Part shown: positions 62,680 to 64,000 of the stretch, piece after piece
How the letters are laid out: each line of letters begins with the position of its first letter
Numbering within the stretch: the stretch's first letter is position 1
Assembly (NCBI RefSeq): GCF_019722725.1
Contig: NZ_CP077941.1
Coordinates: 1,178,001-1,242,000 of the forward strand
Reading direction: 5' to 3'
Source: Vreelandella profundi
GTDB taxonomy: Bacteria; Pseudomonadota; Gammaproteobacteria; Pseudomonadales; Halomonadaceae
DNA length: 64,000 nucleotides
The notes under the pieces: generated by a model
The model's input: only the letters and a program-made list of their open reading frames with translations
Told to the model about the DNA's origin: nothing
Database searches by the model: none
Program-made: the position numbers and the translations under genes

Positions 62680-63339
62680 ATGCGAACTCTGTCTTTTTCA
62701 CGTCTACCGTTAGCGCGCTCGTTAATGGCGATCCTCATTGGCAGCGCGCTTACGCTGTCACCACTTGCCGCCACGGCCTCTGAAGGCGAGCTGTTCTCGC
62801 TCAAGAATCGCTGGGAACATACCGTCACCGACATGCCGGTGAATGAGCGGGAAAGCACCCTGAAGGCGCTGGCGGTAGAAGCAGGGCAGTTGGCTGAGCA
62901 ACATCGCGATAACGCCGACGTGCTGGTCTGGCAGGGCATTATATTGGCGTCTTATGCCCGTGAACGGGGCGGTTTAGGGGCGCTGGGCACCGCGGGTGAT
63001 GCTCGTGATGTGCTTGAGCAGGCAATTGAAATTGATCCCCAGGGTAGCAACGGCTCGGCTTATGTCACCCTAGGTGCTTTATACGACCGTGCACCGGGGC
63101 GCCCCATCGGGTTTGGTAATAGCGATACCGCCGAGCGGATGTTCCAACGTGCTTTAGAGATTCGCCCCGACGGCATTGACGTTAATTATTATTACGCAGC
63201 TTTTCTAAAAGAAGAGGGCAATGAGCAGGCCGCCCGGGAACATGCGCAGCGCGCGGTAGAAGGTGCGGCCCGCGATAGTCGACAGGCGTCTGATGAAGCC
63301 TTGCGACGTGATGCACAGGCAATGCTAAGCGAGCTTTAA
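62680..63339 (+). CDS. Periplasmic TPR-like protein of unknown function
   Basis: The start at 62680 follows TAGGAG and gives 219 residues with a signal peptide (LMAILIGSALTLSPLAATAS). The rest is helical: paired helices of TPR type are seen in ADVLVWQGIILASYARERGG, DVLEQAIEIDPQGSNGSAY and MFQRALEIRPDGIDVNYYYA. GALYDRAPGRPIGFGNSDTAE between the repeats resembles a block I have seen in uncharacterised proteobacterial TPR proteins. No enzyme motif is visible. Confidence 0.82.
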   Translation: MRTLSFSRLPLARSLMAILIGSALTLSPLAATASEGELFSLKNRWEHTVTDMPVNERESTLKALAVEAGQLAEQHRDNADVLVWQGIILASYARERGGLGALGTAGDARDVLEQAIEIDPQGSNGSAYVTLGALYDRAPGRPIGFGNSDTAERMFQRALEIRPDGIDVNYYYAAFLKEEGNEQAAREHAQRAVEGAARDSRQASDEALRRDAQAMLSEL

Positions 63340-63354
63340 CCTAGCGTCTGAATT

Positions 63355-63409
63355 GGCATTCCCAGTGGCAAGCATTGATAATAGCGTCATTATCATCACT
63401 GGGAGTGCC
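63355..63409 (+). promoter_or_regulatory. Long hairpin that hides the nudF Shine-Dalgarno sequence
   Basis: GGCATTCCCAGTG (63355-63367) pairs with CACTGGGAGTGCC (63397-63409) over 13 positions with one G-U. An inner dyad GATAAT/ATTATC (63377-63382, 63389-63394) extends it. The GGGAG at 63401-63405, the only SD for the ATG at 63412, lies inside the stem. Confidence 0.65.
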
Positions 63410-63411
63410 TC

Positions 63412-64000
63412 ATGGCGACCCGCTCCAAGAACGTATCTTCTCCAGGCTCTGTACAGCCAGCCGCTCCTTTTAAGAACACCACGCTTAGCGTTGCGTTGCT
63501 AAATGGCGACGACGTTGAGCTGTTCAAGCGTGAAACGCTGCACCAGGGGTTTTTTCGTCTCGATGGGTTAGAGCTCCGTCACCGCCTCTTTGAAGGCGGT
63601 TGGAGCGAGCCTATGCGCAGAGAAGTGCACAGCCGCTTTGATGCGGTAGGGGTACTGCTTTACGATCCAGAGCGTGATTCACTGGTGTTAATCGAGCAGT
63701 TTCGTGCGGGCGCCGTTGATGATGCTTTATCGCCCTGGAAGCTAGAGTTTGTGGCCGGCTTAGTGGAAAAAGGCGAGTCGCTGGAAGACGTTGCCCGCCG
63801 AGAGGCGTGGGAAGAAGCCGGCTGTAAAGTAACGGAGCTCACCAAGCTGCACACTTATTACCCAAGCCCCGGTGCCTGCAACGAGCAAGTGACTTTGTTT
63901 TGTGGTTTGGTAGATACCCAAGGATTAGGCGGTATCCACGGGTTAGATGAAGAGCATGAAGATATTCGTGTCCACGTGGTGCCGTTTGCTAATGCTTGGG
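63412..64000 (+). CDS. nudF: ADP-ribose diphosphatase NudF (Nudix), 3' end outside window
   Basis: The first 196 codons are present; the frame is open to the window end. A Nudix box is complete: G-x5-E-x7-RE-x2-EE-x-G in GLVEKGESLEDVARREAWEE followed by AGC. Before it lies LVLIEQFRAGAVDD, the ADP-ribose-binding QFR block of NudF, and after it YYPSPGACNEQVTLF. The enzyme cleaves ADP-ribose to AMP and ribose 5-phosphate. An extra N-terminal 20 residues are polar. Translation may be restrained by the hairpin over its SD. Confidence 0.93.
   Translation, partial: MATRSKNVSSPGSVQPAAPFKNTTLSVALLNGDDVELFKRETLHQGFFRLDGLELRHRLFEGGWSEPMRREVHSRFDAVGVLLYDPERDSLVLIEQFRAGAVDDALSPWKLEFVAGLVEKGESLEDVARREAWEEAGCKVTELTKLHTYYPSPGACNEQVTLFCGLVDTQGLGGIHGLDEEHEDIRVHVVPFANAW

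Overview
The window looks like chromosomal DNA of a halophilic gammaproteobacterium, most likely the Halomonas/Chromohalobacter group (inference). The grounds are a moderately GC-rich coding bias, gammaproteobacterial housekeeping genes (rnk, rfaH, cmoM, rsmC, greB, nudF), a carnitine regulon in the gene order I know from Pseudomonas, many TRAP transporters, and a ManD/L-gulonate-type cluster like that of Chromohalobacter. Coding density is high. No gene-free stretch exceeds about 300 bases; the longest gaps (1307-1562, 18598-18875, 52315-52574) hold regulatory-looking sequence or nothing I can name.

Region 1 (1-18.6 kb), cell surface. An AT-rich Wzx-like flippase marks the edge of a surface polysaccharide locus that continues to the left. 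After gdhA (with a candidate NtrC/sigma-54 control region) and rnk, one long minus-strand operon reads kpsC - kpsS - SDR - LtaS-like phosphoglycerol transferase - fully reducing type I PKS - alpha-oxoamine synthase - rfaH. The enzyme set resembles rhizobial RkpA/G/H/I/J. It suggests a polyketide-derived, amino-alcohol (sphingoid-like) lipid made as anchor or carrier for a Kdo-linked capsule. This is the most interesting system in the window.

Region 2 (18.8-24.9 kb), miscellaneous. It holds a membrane diguanylate cyclase, an AEC transporter, tRNA-Arg(CCT) with a 14-bp copy of its 3' end about 0.5 kb downstream, a secreted Cys-rich protein, CreA, a split-barrel flavoprotein, a DUF333-type lipoprotein and a small membrane protein.

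Region 3 (24.9-30.3 kb), carnitine catabolism: cdhR, caiX and the convergent operon cdhC-cdhA-cdhB-hocS.

Region 4 (30.4-39.2 kb), L-gulonate/D-mannonate use: FadR-type regulator, ManD (RspA type), RspB-like dehydrogenase, TRAP P-Q-M, UxuB, UxuA.

Region 5 (39.2-45 kb), D-amino acid use: sodium symporter, RidA, N-acyl-D-amino-acid deacylase, RpiR regulator and a divergent metal-dependent D-serine/D-threonine dehydratase.

Region 6 (45-49.5 kb), ketodeoxy-sugar hub: KduD, HAD phosphatase, 2-hydroxyacid dehydrogenase, KdgK and a LacI-type regulator with two matching operators.

Region 7 (49.7-61.1 kb). After cmoM-rsmC comes a second sugar-acid locus: FadR-type regulator, SDR, FAH-family hydrolase, LgoD-like dehydrogenase, UxaA, UxaB-like reductase and a second TRAP P-Q-M. 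Regions 4 and 7 look like parallel routes (L-gulonate via fructuronate/mannonate, and L-galactonate via tagaturonate/altronate) meeting at 2-keto-3-deoxygluconate, the substrate of the KdgK encoded between them.

Region 8 (61.2-64 kb): SIMPL-domain protein, GreB, a periplasmic TPR-like protein and the start of NudF behind an unusual SD-sequestering hairpin.
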